Below are positions 28,482 to 38,570 of a DNA stretch of 64,000 bases, piece after piece. The DNA is taken from the NCBI RefSeq assembly GCF_029338175.1, contig NZ_CP119862.1:3938839-4002838 (forward strand). Reading direction: 5' to 3'. Position 1 is the first letter of the stretch. The number at the start of each line of letters is the position of its first letter. The position numbers and the translations under genes were made by a program. The notes beneath the pieces were generated by a model, which made no database searches, was not told where the DNA came from, and saw only the letters and a list, made by a program, of their open reading frames with translations. Source of the DNA: Citrobacter enshiensis. GTDB taxonomy: Bacteria > Pseudomonadota > Gammaproteobacteria > Enterobacterales > Enterobacteriaceae.

Positions 28482-29480
28482 CTAACATGGGTTCGCCGGG
28501 AAGCTCAGCAGTACGGATGCAACTGACTCTTCTTCTGCAATAACCCGCAGCGCCGCGTCTCCCAATCGGCGGCCGATAACTTCATGATCAACCGTAAAAA
28601 GACAAGGCGATGAGATGATCCTTGAGGAAAAGTCGCTGCTGGCGGCGGCGCACAGCATCGATTGATCATTTAGCTCGCAGTCCGTTAACGTCGACAAGTA
28701 ATGGCTGGCGCCCATTAACAAAAAATCGTTTATAAAAATAATAAAATCAGGACGCTTCTTCTGCTGCATAAACTGGCGCGCGGCCATTTCGCCCGAAAAC
28801 TCCGTCACAGAACCATAGAAAATCAGCGCCTCATCGACGTCGAGATTATTTCTGCGCATTTCCTCAAGGCAACCGTCCAGGAACTGCTGGCCGTGCATGC
28901 TATCTGCGCCTAATGTGGCAACCGCCAGGCGCTGCGCCCCTTTAGCTAACGCATAGCGAACGCAGCGCCGTCCCATCTCCTCGTGGTGAAAATCGACCCA
29001 GTTAAAATGGCCATTCAATGCAAGGCTCTGACCCATAGTGACAAAGGGAAACTGCAATTCATTCAGTAACTCAATGCGTTCATCATTAATGCGGGTATCG
29101 GTCAGAATGATGGCATCAGCACGATTTTGCTCGATTATCTTGCGCAGTAATTGGCGCTCGCCCTCACGGTCCGTCGTAATATGGATAACCGGATCGAGCC
29201 CGCTCTCTTTCAGGCTCGCCTGTAATCCTCGGGCAATGCGCATAAAAAAGGAGGCGGTATGGATGTTGCCGCCGTCGGATGCGGGTAGCAGCAGGGCAAC
29301 GACCCCAACCTTACCGCTGCGTAGATGCCGCGCGGAAGCGTTCGGTCGATAGCCAAACTTTTCAGCTGCAGCGAGGACCTTTTTCCGGGTATGACTGCTG
29401 ATATCGCTTTTATTATTTAACGCCTTCGACACCGTTGCCGTTGAAAGACCAAGGGACGCTGCCAGTTCTTTAATATTCAT
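28482..29480 (-). CDS. LacI/GalR-family transcriptional repressor
   Basis: A 332-residue regulator with an N-terminal HTH (MNIKELAASLGLSTATVSKALNN) and hinge helix (NASARHLRSGK), followed by a periplasmic-binding-protein-like sensor domain. Divergent from the MFS permease and alpha-galactosidase genes, and therefore the probable local repressor responding to an alpha-galactoside or galactose. The 243-bp gap contains a strong LacI-type palindrome. Not present at this site in E. coli K-12. Confidence 0.9.
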   Translation of the reverse strand: MNIKELAASLGLSTATVSKALNNKSDISSHTRKKVLAAAEKFGYRPNASARHLRSGKVGVVALLLPASDGGNIHTASFFMRIARGLQASLKESGLDPVIHITTDREGERQLLRKIIEQNRADAIILTDTRINDERIELLNELQFPFVTMGQSLALNGHFNWVDFHHEEMGRRCVRYALAKGAQRLAVATLGADSMHGQQFLDGCLEEMRRNNLDVDEALIFYGSVTEFSGEMAARQFMQQKKRPDFIIFINDFLLMGASHYLSTLTDCELNDQSMLCAAASSDFSSRIISSPCLFTVDHEVIGRRLGDAALRVIAEEESVASVLLSFPANPC

Positions 29481-29582
29481 CGTTCATTATGGACTAAATA
29501 GCTTCCAACAAGGATATTCCTGCCAATCTAAACCATTAATATTTTTCTGACAATAAAAAAACCTCAACAGGCCAATTAATTG

Positions 29583-29598
29583 TGCAACGACGATCACA
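29583..29598 (+). promoter_or_regulatory. Possible CRP site
   Basis: TGCAA-N6-TCACA: the right half-site is perfect and the left half matches three of five CRP consensus bases. It lies 55 bp upstream of the LacI-type palindrome. Weak evidence on its own. Confidence 0.25.
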
Positions 29599-29650
29599 GT
29601 TATGCTGAGAAGGTCATTGATTACAATATTTTTCAGATCTAGCATAAAAC

Positions 29651-29672
29651 AATACGAAATCGATTAAGTATT
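29651..29672 (+). promoter_or_regulatory. Palindromic operator of the alpha-galactoside cassette
   Basis: AATAC-GA-AATCGATT-AA-GTATT: 18 of 22 bases are symmetric around a central CG, the layout expected for a LacI-family operator. It lies 52 bp upstream of the MFS start codon and faces the divergent repressor gene. Confidence 0.65.
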
Positions 29673-29723
29673 TTTTAAAAGAATCGCCATTTATAACTTA
29701 ACCGCTGACAAAGGCCGTCTCCA

Positions 29724-31127
29724 ATGCAATTAGATAACACCCTTTCAGTCTCAGCACCACGTAATAAAACCCGACCGCAAGTTATCTGGATATGTCTGCT
29801 TGCCGCGCTGGCTGGCCTGCTGTTTGGTCTGGATATCGGCGTCATTTCCGGTGCCCTGCCGCTTATCGCCAAAGAGTATCATTTGCTCGATCGGCAACAG
29901 GAGTGGATCGTCAGCTCAATGATGGTCGGCGCAGCGGCGGCTACGCTATGTAGCGGGTTTTTAGCTTATCGCTTCGGTCGCAAATATGCGCTGCTGATTG
30001 CCGCCGCTTCCTTCTGCATCGGCGCTATTATCTGTACCTGCGCAGTCAGTGCCAATATGCTGATTATCGGCCGCCTGGTACTGGGGGTTGGCCTCGGTGT
30101 CGCCTCCTACGCTACACCGCTTTATCTTTCCGAAATAACACCGAAAAACATTCGCGGCGCCATGATTTCCGCCTACCAGTTGATGATCGCCCTCGGTATC
30201 CTCATCGTTTTTCTTACGAATACCGCCTTCAGCTACAGCGGGAACTGGCGCGGAATGCTGCTTGTAGTGGCGGTTCCTTCGTTAATCTTTCTGTTTGGCG
30301 CGCTATTTCTTCCTCGCAGCCCCCGCTGGCTTATGATCCACAATCGGGAGGAAGATGCCCGCAACGTACTGCTGCGCCTGCGCAATAGTCGTGAAGAGGT
30401 GGAAACGGAGTTGCAGGATATTAAAGAGCAACTCAAGGTCAAACAGCAGGGTTGGCATTTATTCAAAGAGAACCGCAACTTCCGCCGGAGCGTTGGTCTG
30501 GGTATCGTCCTGCAAGTTATGCAGCAGTTTTCCGGCGTTAACGTCATGATGTACTACGCGCCGCGTATCTTCCATGAAATCGGCTTTGCTTCAACGGCAG
30601 ATCAGATGTGGGGAACCGTGATCGTCGGTTTTGTCATGACCATCGCTACCTTTATCGCCGTGGGTTTCGTTGACCGCTGGGGGCGTAAACCCATGCTGTA
30701 TACCGGCTTCATCACGATGGGGATCGCCATGGCCGTCGTTGGAACGCTGTTGGGAGGCGAGTCGCTATCGGGCGTGGAAAAAGGGATCACCGTGACCATG
30801 CTGCTGCTGTTTATTGTCGGATTCTCAATGTCAGCCGGTCCGCTTATCTGGCTGCTATGTTCAGAAATTCAGCCGCTGAAGGGTCGGGAGTTCGGCATCA
30901 CCTGTTCCACCTTTACCTGTCACATTGCCGGTATGATCGTAAGCGCCACGTTCCTATCGTTATTAAATTCATTAGGAAGTGCGCAGACCTTTTATTTATA
31001 TTCCCTGTTAAACATCGTCGCATTGGCTATTATCTTCCGCTTTGTCCCCGAGACGAAAAATATCTCTCTGGAGCAGATTGAACAAAACCTGATGGCGGGT
31101 AAGCCGCTGCGTGATATTGGCCGATGA
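29724..31127 (+). CDS. Sugar porter family MFS transporter (GalP/XylE-like)
   Basis: A 467-residue permease with about 12 membrane helices and the sugar-porter signatures: GLLFGLDIGVISGAL in helix 1, RFGRKYALL after helix 2, DRWGRKPM in the second half, and PETKNISLEQIE at the C-terminal end. It probably imports an alpha-galactoside or galactose with protons. Its stop overlaps the 5' end of the alpha-galactosidase region, so the two are one operon. Sugar-porter members usually carry monosaccharides; a disaccharide substrate is inferred only from the GH36 partner. Confidence 0.88.
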   Translation: MQLDNTLSVSAPRNKTRPQVIWICLLAALAGLLFGLDIGVISGALPLIAKEYHLLDRQQEWIVSSMMVGAAAATLCSGFLAYRFGRKYALLIAAASFCIGAIICTCAVSANMLIIGRLVLGVGLGVASYATPLYLSEITPKNIRGAMISAYQLMIALGILIVFLTNTAFSYSGNWRGMLLVVAVPSLIFLFGALFLPRSPRWLMIHNREEDARNVLLRLRNSREEVETELQDIKEQLKVKQQGWHLFKENRNFRRSVGLGIVLQVMQQFSGVNVMMYYAPRIFHEIGFASTADQMWGTVIVGFVMTIATFIAVGFVDRWGRKPMLYTGFITMGIAMAVVGTLLGGESLSGVEKGITVTMLLLFIVGFSMSAGPLIWLLCSEIQPLKGREFGITCSTFTCHIAGMIVSATFLSLLNSLGSAQTFYLYSLLNIVALAIIFRFVPETKNISLEQIEQNLMAGKPLRDIGR

Positions 31128-31144
31128 AAGATGGAGTCCCGGAC

Positions 31145-33196
31145 ATGAGTTTTCTGGAATTTAACCAAGATGATTTTTATATTTCTTTCGAAATTAACCA
31201 TAACAGAAATATATATATCAACCGATTTTCAACACATCAGCATGCTGAAACGCACGGCGAATTCCCTTTGCTGCAGGTACACGCCAGCGGTTACAACCAG
31301 AATGATCACCATGCACGTAAGCATACTGGTAGCGAACCCGGCTCCTCGCTTCGCTATCAGACCCATCGCGAAACCGAAAACGCGATGGGAAGAAAGCTGG
31401 AGATCGACCTACAGGGTGATGAGCTCCATGCCCGCTGGCATCTGCAGCATTTTCGCGGGCTGGCGGCCGCCCGCATCTGGTGTGAAATAATCAACCATAG
31501 CAATGAGCCTGTCGGACTCGAGTATGTCAGTTCCCTGTCGCTCTATGCTATCGGCAGCCTGCCGTGGGAAAAAAGCGGTCGCCTGCATCTGGCGCACAAT
31601 AACTGGTATGGCGAAGCACAATGGAAAAAAAACTCGCTTCCCGAGCTAGGTCTGGAAAAGGTTAACCACTTCTCACTCGACCGTATCTCAATCGAAAATA
31701 CCGGCACCTGGTCAAGTATTGGTTATCTGCCCTGCGCCGCCTTTGAAGATACCATCGCGGGAACCACGCTACTCTGGCAAATCGAGCATAACGGCTCCTG
31801 GCAGTGGGAGATTGGCGATTATCGTGACCAACTCTATTTGCAGGTTAGCGGTCCGACCGAAAATGAGAGTCACTGGTGGAAGAAGCTGGCGCCAGGAGAA
31901 AGCTTTACCTCCGTCCCCGTCGCCATCACGCTGGTCACCGGAGGGCTTGATGCGGCTCTGCGCGAAATAACCCGCTACCGTCGACGAATCCTGCGTCCCT
32001 CGGCCGACAATATCGAGCTACCGGTTATCTTCAACGACTATATGAACTGCCTTTCCGGCGATCCGACCACCGAAAAACTCTTCCCGTTAATCGACGCGGC
32101 AGCAGAGGCTGGCTGTGAGTATTTCTGTATCGACTGCGGCTGGTACTCGGATGGTGAATGGTGGGACGGCGTCGGCGAATGGCAACCTTCAGCTGCCCGT
32201 TTTCCCGGCGGGATCCGCGAGCCGCTGGAGTATATCGCCGCCAAAGGGATGAAATCGGGTTTGTGGCTGGAGCTTGAAGTCATGGGCACCGCCTGTCAGT
32301 TAGCGAACACCCTACCCGATGCTTGCTTTTTTATCCGCCACGGCAAAAGAGTCATTGACCATCAACGCTATCAGCTTGATTTTCGCCACCCTCTGGTGCA
32401 GGCGCACGCCGACCAGGTCATCACGCGACTGGTGGAAGACTATGGCATTAGCTATATCAAAATGGATTACAACATTAACGCAGGGAGCGGTACTGAACTT
32501 GCCGCAGATAGTCCCGGCGACGGACTATTGCAACATAACCGCGCGTGGCTGGCGTGGCTAAAAAAAACGCTGGATCGCTATCCGAATCTTGTCATTGAGA
32601 ACTGCGGTAGCGGAGGGCTGCGGATGGATTATGCCTTGTTGCAGCAGCACAGCATTCAATCGGTATCGGATCAAACCGACTATCGGCTGATGGCCTGCAT
32701 CGCCGCAGCCTCCGCTTCCGCAGTTACGCCAGAACAGGCGGCAATCTGGTCCTATCCGCTGCGTGAGGGCGATCGGGAAGAGGTCGTCATGAATATGATC
32801 AATAGTCTGCTACTGCGGGTTCATCAGAGCGGTCACCTGGCAGAACTCAGCAAGGAACGTTTTGCGTTGGTTCGCGAAGGGATAGCTTTGTATAAAACCT
32901 ATCGCCAAAAAATCCCTCATCTGGAACCTTTCTGGCCTCTGGAGATGCCTTCCTTCACTTCTCCCTGGCTGGCATTTGGGCTGCGTAATGAACAGGAAGC
33001 ATGGTTGGCGGTGTGGCGTATGGAGAGCGAACAGGAAGCTATCACGCTGCCCGTTCCCTTCGTTGAGACGATGACCTGCATTTATCCACAAGCCGAGCAA
33101 CGGCGCTGCCAGCCTGTTCTTCAGCCACAAAACGTCAGCGTTTCTCTGCCAGATAAGATGACAGCCAGGTTATTCCACCTTACATTCGCTGACTAA
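31145..33196 (+). CDS. GH36 alpha-galactosidase
   Basis: Hydrolyses terminal alpha-1,6-galactose from melibiose, raffinose and related sugars. The 683-residue protein has an N-terminal beta-sandwich, then a TIM barrel with CIDCGWYSDGEWWDGVGEW, the nucleophile Asp441 in YIKMDYN, and the acid/base motif SDQTDYR (508–514). No signal peptide, hence cytoplasmic. I prefer the ATG at 31145, which has GGAG 8 bases upstream; an in-frame ATG at 31124 overlaps the permease stop (ATGA) and adds seven residues. Part of the locally regulated cassette. Confidence 0.9.
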   Translation: MSFLEFNQDDFYISFEINHNRNIYINRFSTHQHAETHGEFPLLQVHASGYNQNDHHARKHTGSEPGSSLRYQTHRETENAMGRKLEIDLQGDELHARWHLQHFRGLAAARIWCEIINHSNEPVGLEYVSSLSLYAIGSLPWEKSGRLHLAHNNWYGEAQWKKNSLPELGLEKVNHFSLDRISIENTGTWSSIGYLPCAAFEDTIAGTTLLWQIEHNGSWQWEIGDYRDQLYLQVSGPTENESHWWKKLAPGESFTSVPVAITLVTGGLDAALREITRYRRRILRPSADNIELPVIFNDYMNCLSGDPTTEKLFPLIDAAAEAGCEYFCIDCGWYSDGEWWDGVGEWQPSAARFPGGIREPLEYIAAKGMKSGLWLELEVMGTACQLANTLPDACFFIRHGKRVIDHQRYQLDFRHPLVQAHADQVITRLVEDYGISYIKMDYNINAGSGTELAADSPGDGLLQHNRAWLAWLKKTLDRYPNLVIENCGSGGLRMDYALLQQHSIQSVSDQTDYRLMACIAAASASAVTPEQAAIWSYPLREGDREEVVMNMINSLLLRVHQSGHLAELSKERFALVREGIALYKTYRQKIPHLEPFWPLEMPSFTSPWLAFGLRNEQEAWLAVWRMESEQEAITLPVPFVETMTCIYPQAEQRRCQPVLQPQNVSVSLPDKMTARLFHLTFAD

Positions 33197-33203
33197 TACT
33201 GCA

Positions 33204-33283
33204 CCCCGGAGTAGCCCGGATGAAGTGCGTTAGCACCGACTCCGGGGAAGTATACCCGGCGTCACTCCGTTCGTCCGGGCGAC
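33204..33283. repeat. Nested inverted repeats after the alpha-galactosidase gene
   Basis: CCCCGGAG (33204–33211) pairs with CTCCGGGG (33240–33247). A second pair, ACCCGG/CCGGGC, follows within CCCGGCGTCACTCCGTTCGTCCGGGC. Resembles enterobacterial BIME-like intergenic repeats, and marks the right boundary of the cassette against yacL. Confidence 0.6.
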
Positions 33284-33300
33284 TTTATCAGCAGTCTGAA

Positions 33301-33663
33301 TTAGCGCTGCTGCATAAACTCCCGATAGGCGTTCACCACCTGAAGAAAATCCTCCACGCCGCAGAGTGACAGGCTCTCTTCGTCGTAGTAGTTCATCCCT
33401 TCTTCCATTTCGTCACCAGAAAACTCAAGCTGATTAGCGCGAACCATCACCTCTTCGCCATCCATCCAGAGTGTGTATTCATGCCCTACCCGTTGCCAGG
33501 AACGTTCGCTGCCTTTCACCGCCTGCGCTGCCTGTTCCACTTCATCAAGCAAGGCCAGGTTTTCTTTCACTTCTTCATTAAACCAGTGCCCCACCACTTC
33601 GTGGCCCATGGACATCCGCACCTTTACGACTCCGGTAATATCACGCAGAAATTCGTAATCCAT
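33301..33663 (-). CDS. yacL: UPF0231 family protein YacL
   Basis: A 120-residue acidic cytoplasmic protein, virtually identical in length and pattern to E. coli YacL; function unknown. The ATG at 33663 ([11 protein letters not shown]) is the conserved start; upstream in-frame codons from 33783 lack homology. It sits between the alpha-galactoside insert and acnB. Confidence 0.9.
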   Translation of the reverse strand: MDYEFLRDITGVVKVRMSMGHEVVGHWFNEEVKENLALLDEVEQAAQAVKGSERSWQRVGHEYTLWMDGEEVMVRANQLEFSGDEMEEGMNYYDEESLSLCGVEDFLQVVNAYREFMQQR

Positions 33664-33774
33664 AATGTGTTCCTCTGCTCCCGGCAATGCGTCATTCCCG
33701 CACTGCGCCATGTTGTAATTATCGCAGCCTGGTCGCAGAAAAAAAGCGCCACGAGTGGAAGGAATGAAAATAAA

Positions 33775-33803
33775 AAACCCCACTTCCAGGGAAGTGGGGT
33801 TTT
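33775..33803 (-). terminator. Terminator after acnB
   Basis: AAAACCCCACTTCC, 3-base loop and GAAGTGGGGTTTT form a strong stem with A/T runs on both sides. It lies about 80 bp beyond the acnB stop; a smaller dyad (GCCGGG … CCCGGC, 33838–33863) comes first. Confidence 0.85.
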
Positions 33804-33883
33804 ATCGGCCGGTAAGCGGAGCGCTTCCAGCCATATTGCCGGGCGGTAGTGAATTCACCCGGCCATTAACAGCGTGTAACGCC

Positions 33884-36481
33884 TTATACCGCAGTCTGGA
33901 AAATCACGCCGTCCGCTTTCTCGGTGTACTGAGAGAGCTTATCGAAGTTCAGATAACGGTACGTGTCGACAGCGGTTTTATCTACCTGCGCCACATAGGT
34001 CTGATACTCTTCCGGGGTCGGCAGTTTGCCGAGAAGCGAAGCAACGGCAGCCAGCTCTGCAGAGGCCAGGAAGACGTTCGCGCCGGTACCCAGACGGTTC
34101 GGGAAGTTACGGGTGGAGGTAGAAACCACCGTCGCACCGTCCGCCACACGTGCCTGGTTACCCATGCACAGTGAACAGCCAGGGATCTCGATGCGCGCGC
34201 CGCTCTTACCAAAGACGCTGTAGTAGCCTTCTTCGGTCAGCTGCGCGGCGTCCATACGGGTTGGCGGAGCCACCCACAGGCGCGTCGGCAGTTGGCCTTT
34301 GTGCGCATCCAGCAGTTTGCCTGCGGCACGGAAGTGACCGATGTTGGTCATGCAGGAACCGATAAACACTTCGTCGATCTTCTCGCCCTGCACGTCAGAG
34401 AGCAGACGCGCATCGTCCGGATCGTTCGGCGCGCACAGAATCGGCTCTTTGATATCGGCCAGATCGATGTCGATCACCGCTGCGTACTCTGCATCTGCAT
34501 CGCCTTCCAGCAGCTCAGGGTTCGCCAGCCATTTTTCCATGCCCTGAACGCGACGTTCCAGGGTGCGGCGATCGCCGTAACCTTCTGCGATCATCCACTT
34601 CAGCAGAACAATGTTAGAACTCAGGTATTCAACGATCGGCTCTTTGTTCAGCTTGATGGTACAACCGGCAGCGGAACGCTCAGCGGAGGCATCGGTCAGC
34701 TCAAACGCCTGCTCGACTTTCAGATCCGGCAGACCTTCAATTTCCAGGATACGACCAGAGAAGATGTTTTTCTTCCCTTTCTTCTCAACGGTCAGCAGAC
34801 CCTGTTTGATAGCGTACAGCGGGATGGCATGAACCAGATCGCGCAGAGTGATGCCCGGCTGCATTTTGCCTTTGAAGCGCACCAGCACGGATTCCGGCAT
34901 ATCCAGCGGCATCACGCCGGTCGCAGCAGCAAACGCCACCAGACCAGAGCCCGCCGGGAAGGAGATACCAATCGGGAAACGGGTATGCGAGTCACCACCG
35001 GTACCGACGGTATCCGGCAGCAGCATACGGTTCAGCCAGGAGTGGATAACGCCGTCGCCCGGACGCAGGGAAACACCGCCACGGTTCATGATGAAGTCTG
35101 GCAGCGTATGGTGCGTGGTGACGTCAACCGGCTTCGGATAGGCCGCAGTGTGACAGAAAGACTGCATCACCAGGTCAGCAGAGAAGCCCAGGCACGCCAG
35201 GTCTTTCAGTTCATCACGGGTCATTGGGCCAGTGGTATCCTGGGAACCGACGGAGGTCATCTTCGGTTCGCAGTACGCGCCCGGACGAATCCCTTTCACG
35301 CCGCAGGCGCGGCCGACCATTTTCTGTGCCAGCGAGAAGCCACGGTTGCTTTCCGCTACGTCTTTCGCCTGACGGAACACATCGCTGTGCGGCAGGCCGA
35401 GAGACTCACGCGCTTTGGTGGTCAGGCCGCGACCGATGATCAGCGGGATACGACCACCGGCACGCACTTCGTCAATCAGCACGTCGGTTTTCAGTTCAAA
35501 GCTTGCCAGCAGCTCGCCGGTTTCGTGGTTACGCACTTCGCCTTTGAACGGGTAAACGTCAATCACGTCGCCCATATTCAGGTTGTTCACGTCCACTTCG
35601 ATCGGCAGCGCGCCCGCATCTTCCATGGTGTTAAAGAAGATAGGTGCAATTTTGCCGCCGAGGCACAGACCGCCGCCGCGTTTGTTTGGCACGTGCGGGA
35701 TGTCATCGCCCATGAACCACAGTACGGAGTTGGTTGCGGATTTACGTGAAGAACCGGTCCCCACAACGTCGCCGACATAGGCCAGCGGGAACCCTTTCTT
35801 ATTCAGTTCTTCGATCTGTTTGATCGGACCAACCACACCCGGTTGATCCGGCTCGATCCCTTCACGGGCATTTTTCAGCATCGCCAGCGCGTGCAGCGGA
35901 ATATCAGGACGCGACCACGCATCCGGTGCCGGGGAGAGATCATCGGTGTTGGTTTCACCGGTCACTTTGAAGACGGTAACGGTAATTTTTTCGGCAAGCG
36001 CAGGGCGGTTCAGGAACCACTCGGCATCGGCCCAGGACTGGATCACCTGCTTAGCAAAGGCGTTGCCCGCTTTCGCTTTCTCTTCGACGTCGTAGAAGTT
36101 ATCGAACATCAGCAAGGTGTGGGAGAGCGCTTTCGCGGCAATTGGCGCCAGTTTCGCATCGTCGAGCGCGTCGATCAGCGGATGAATGTTGTAACCACCC
36201 TGCATGGTGCCCAGCAGTTCAATGGCCTTTTCAGGGGTAACCAGCGGGGAAGTCGCTTCGCCTTTGGCGACAGCAGCAAGGAATCCGGCTTTGACGTAGG
36301 CAGCTTCGTCAACGCCCGGCGGTACACGGTTAATTAACAGGTCTAACAGGAATTCTTCTTCGCCAGCAGGCGGGTTCTTCAGCAGCTCGACAAGCGCAGC
36401 CATTTGGGTAGCATCCAGGGGCTTGGGTACAATCCCCTCAGCGGCACGCTCAGCTACGTGCTTACGGTATTCTTCTAGCAC
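33884..36481 (-). CDS. acnB: Aconitate hydratase B
   Basis: Main TCA-cycle aconitase, also a post-transcriptional regulator when its cluster is lost, and active on 2-methylisocitrate in E. coli. The 865 residues match E. coli. An N-terminal HEAT-like domain is followed by the swivel domain and the Fe-S domains, with the cluster cysteines in SCMTNIG and [11 protein letters not shown]. The start is GTG at 36481 after GAGGAG, not the upstream ATG at 36544. A long open frame on the opposite strand is an artefact of codon bias. Confidence 0.97.
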   Translation of the reverse strand: MLEEYRKHVAERAAEGIVPKPLDATQMAALVELLKNPPAGEEEFLLDLLINRVPPGVDEAAYVKAGFLAAVAKGEATSPLVTPEKAIELLGTMQGGYNIHPLIDALDDAKLAPIAAKALSHTLLMFDNFYDVEEKAKAGNAFAKQVIQSWADAEWFLNRPALAEKITVTVFKVTGETNTDDLSPAPDAWSRPDIPLHALAMLKNAREGIEPDQPGVVGPIKQIEELNKKGFPLAYVGDVVGTGSSRKSATNSVLWFMGDDIPHVPNKRGGGLCLGGKIAPIFFNTMEDAGALPIEVDVNNLNMGDVIDVYPFKGEVRNHETGELLASFELKTDVLIDEVRAGGRIPLIIGRGLTTKARESLGLPHSDVFRQAKDVAESNRGFSLAQKMVGRACGVKGIRPGAYCEPKMTSVGSQDTTGPMTRDELKDLACLGFSADLVMQSFCHTAAYPKPVDVTTHHTLPDFIMNRGGVSLRPGDGVIHSWLNRMLLPDTVGTGGDSHTRFPIGISFPAGSGLVAFAAATGVMPLDMPESVLVRFKGKMQPGITLRDLVHAIPLYAIKQGLLTVEKKGKKNIFSGRILEIEGLPDLKVEQAFELTDASAERSAAGCTIKLNKEPIVEYLSSNIVLLKWMIAEGYGDRRTLERRVQGMEKWLANPELLEGDADAEYAAVIDIDLADIKEPILCAPNDPDDARLLSDVQGEKIDEVFIGSCMTNIGHFRAAGKLLDAHKGQLPTRLWVAPPTRMDAAQLTEEGYYSVFGKSGARIEIPGCSLCMGNQARVADGATVVSTSTRNFPNRLGTGANVFLASAELAAVASLLGKLPTPEEYQTYVAQVDKTAVDTYRYLNFDKLSQYTEKADGVIFQTAV

Positions 36482-36881
36482 GACGGTTCTCCTCGCTCTC
36501 ATTGTCATAGTGCGGCGCTTTTGTATATGGGCGATTCTCTTCACGCTCCTGTGAGACAGCAGTTAGTAGGGTAAATGCCCGATACCGCAATCGGCAGAAT
36601 AGCAGGATTTTAGTGGGGTGTTAATGCGTTTACAAAAAAGCAACATAAAAAAGTGGCTGAATCGTTACGTATGGTCTAATGCCCTTCATCATGAGGACAA
36701 GAAATTATTTTCCCCCGTTACGTTTGGTCACATAATTTCCCCTGCTGATAATCATCTTGCGGTACCGATCCCAAGATAAGTTAAAAATTAAACTATTGTC
36801 TCTCTATACTCATGCCACACCGCAACGTCATGCGGCAGGTATTATGACCCTGACGATTCCGCAGGAATCGGGAGAGAGAAG
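36482..36881. other. Divergent promoter region acnB / yacH
   Basis: A 400-bp gap with no gene. It should carry the acnB promoter(s) on the minus strand and the yacH promoter on the plus strand; a TATACT hexamer at 36805–36810 is a candidate -10 for yacH. I see no clear regulator site. Confidence 0.5.
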
Positions 36882-38561
36882 ATGAAGTTGCCCTTTAAGC
36901 CCCATGTGATTGCTCTGGTGTGTTGCGCTGGATTACTCGCCGCTTCGGGTGTTCTGTATATCAAAAGCCGGACCCCGGAAGCGCCTGCGCCTGCCCCTGT
37001 TCAGGCCGCCCCAGCCCCTGTAGCGACGCCGCCTCAAGCCCCCACTGCCGCCGCGCCTGACGCAAAACCGACGTTCACCACTGCCCAAATTGATCAGTGG
37101 GTTGCCCCGATAGCGCTTTTCCCTGATCCGCTGCTTTCTCAGGTACTGATGGCTTCTACCTACCCGGCGAACGTGGTTCAGGCTGTACAATGGTCGCGTG
37201 ATAATCCGAATTTGCAGGGAGATGCCGCAATTCAGGCGGTAGCAGGTCAACCGTGGGATCCGAGCGTCAAATCTCTGGTCGCGTTTCCTCAGCTGATGGC
37301 GATGATGGGCGAGAATCCACCGTGGGTACAAAACCTGGGTGACGCCTTCCTGGGGCAGCCGCAGGATGTGATGGATTCCGTTCAGCGACTGCGATTACTG
37401 GCGCAACAAACCGGTGCGCTGAAATCTTCACCGCAACAAACGGTGACCAGCGAACCGAAGAAAACGGTTGCCGCGACACAGACCACCACAACCACCAACA
37501 ACACCACAAATACGACAAATACGACGACGCAAGCCCCGGCACCGACCGTCATCAAAATTGAGCCCACCGACCCGCAGGTCGTCTATGTCCCGAGCTATAA
37601 CCCTTCAACGGTTTACGGCACCTGGCCAAATACGGCCTACCCGCCGGTGTATATGCCACCGCCTCCGGGGCAACAGTTTGCCAGCAGTTTTGTTAACGGG
37701 TTTGGTTTTAGTCTGGGTGTTGCCACCACTTATGCCTTGTTCAGTGACATTGACTGGGATGATGACGACGACGATTATCACCACGATCACGATAACCACG
37801 GCGGTTACGAACGTAACGGGGACAATAACATCAATATTGATGTGGAAAACCTCAACCGTATCTCCGGTCAAAATCTTAAAGACAGGAATATGAACTGGCA
37901 GCACAACCCTGCTTATCGCGGCGGCGTGCCTTATCAGAGCAACGCGGTCTCGCAACGGTTTAATCAGACCAATGCCAGCGGTGGATTACGTACAACACAG
38001 CAATCAACTGCCACAACAGCATCCCGCGACAGCCAGCGCCAGGCGGCAATGACGCAGCTCCAGCAGCGCAACAACACGTCGACCAAAACGGCCCAGCAGT
38101 CGCTCTCTTCCCGCGATATGCAACGCAAAGCCGCTTCACAGCAACTGAATCAAGTTGCCCAGCGTAACAACTATCGCGGTTACGATACCCCGCAAAACAG
38201 CTCGCGTCGGGAAGCCGCACAAAAAACGCTACAAAAATCGACAACGCCGAAACAACAGCAGAATCGCAATGAGCAGAGAGCAAAAGCCCAACAGCAGGTT
38301 TCTCAGCAGCAACGCGATAACGCTCGCCAGCGCGTGGAGTCGTCCACAACGCAGCGGAGAAGCACTGCCTCGTCAGATCAACGTCAGGCACGCGTACAGA
38401 GTAACCGTTCTAACGCATTCAGTGGGAACGACAGCCGTTCACCCTCCTGGCAATCTCAGCAATCGCGAGGTCAGGAAAGCCGCCGTGTGAGCCGCGCGAA
38501 TACCCAACAGCGCGCCGAGGCGCGTGGAAATATGTCTGAGCGTCACGAACGCCGTCGTTAA
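36882..38561 (+). CDS. yacH: DUF3300 family protein YacH
   Basis: A 559-residue envelope protein with an N-terminal hydrophobic segment (residues 8–28; signal peptide or anchor), a Pro/Ala linker, and a conserved DUF3300 domain (about 60–265, QIDQWVAPIALFPDPLLSQVLMASTYP). Then comes an Asp/His-rich patch (about 290–310, DDDDDYHHDHDNH) that could bind divalent metal. The last ~220 residues are Gln/Arg/Ser/Asn-rich, basic and low-complexity, probably unstructured. Function unknown. The DUF2950 gene 9 bp downstream forms an operon with it, a pairing found in other proteobacteria. Confidence 0.85.
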   Translation: MKLPFKPHVIALVCCAGLLAASGVLYIKSRTPEAPAPAPVQAAPAPVATPPQAPTAAAPDAKPTFTTAQIDQWVAPIALFPDPLLSQVLMASTYPANVVQAVQWSRDNPNLQGDAAIQAVAGQPWDPSVKSLVAFPQLMAMMGENPPWVQNLGDAFLGQPQDVMDSVQRLRLLAQQTGALKSSPQQTVTSEPKKTVAATQTTTTTNNTTNTTNTTTQAPAPTVIKIEPTDPQVVYVPSYNPSTVYGTWPNTAYPPVYMPPPPGQQFASSFVNGFGFSLGVATTYALFSDIDWDDDDDDYHHDHDNHGGYERNGDNNINIDVENLNRISGQNLKDRNMNWQHNPAYRGGVPYQSNAVSQRFNQTNASGGLRTTQQSTATTASRDSQRQAAMTQLQQRNNTSTKTAQQSLSSRDMQRKAASQQLNQVAQRNNYRGYDTPQNSSRREAAQKTLQKSTTPKQQQNRNEQRAKAQQQVSQQQRDNARQRVESSTTQRRSTASSDQRQARVQSNRSNAFSGNDSRSPSWQSQQSRGQESRRVSRANTQQRAEARGNMSERHERRR

Positions 38562-38570
38562 TCGGAGCAA

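Noticed and set aside
29581-29598. TGTG … TCACA as a full CRP site
   Set aside because: The TGTG-to-TCACA spacing is two bases too long; only the weaker TGCAA-N6-TCACA register fits, so it is listed at low confidence.
34292-35749. Plus-strand open frame of 485 codons antisense to acnB
   Set aside because: Same shadow effect inside a full-length aconitase; the composition (many Arg, His, Gln) is typical of antisense frames.
37480-37540. ACC/ACA-rich run in yacH as a microsatellite or frameshift site
   Set aside because: It codes in frame for a Thr/Asn linker of the DUF3300 protein and the reading frame is uninterrupted.
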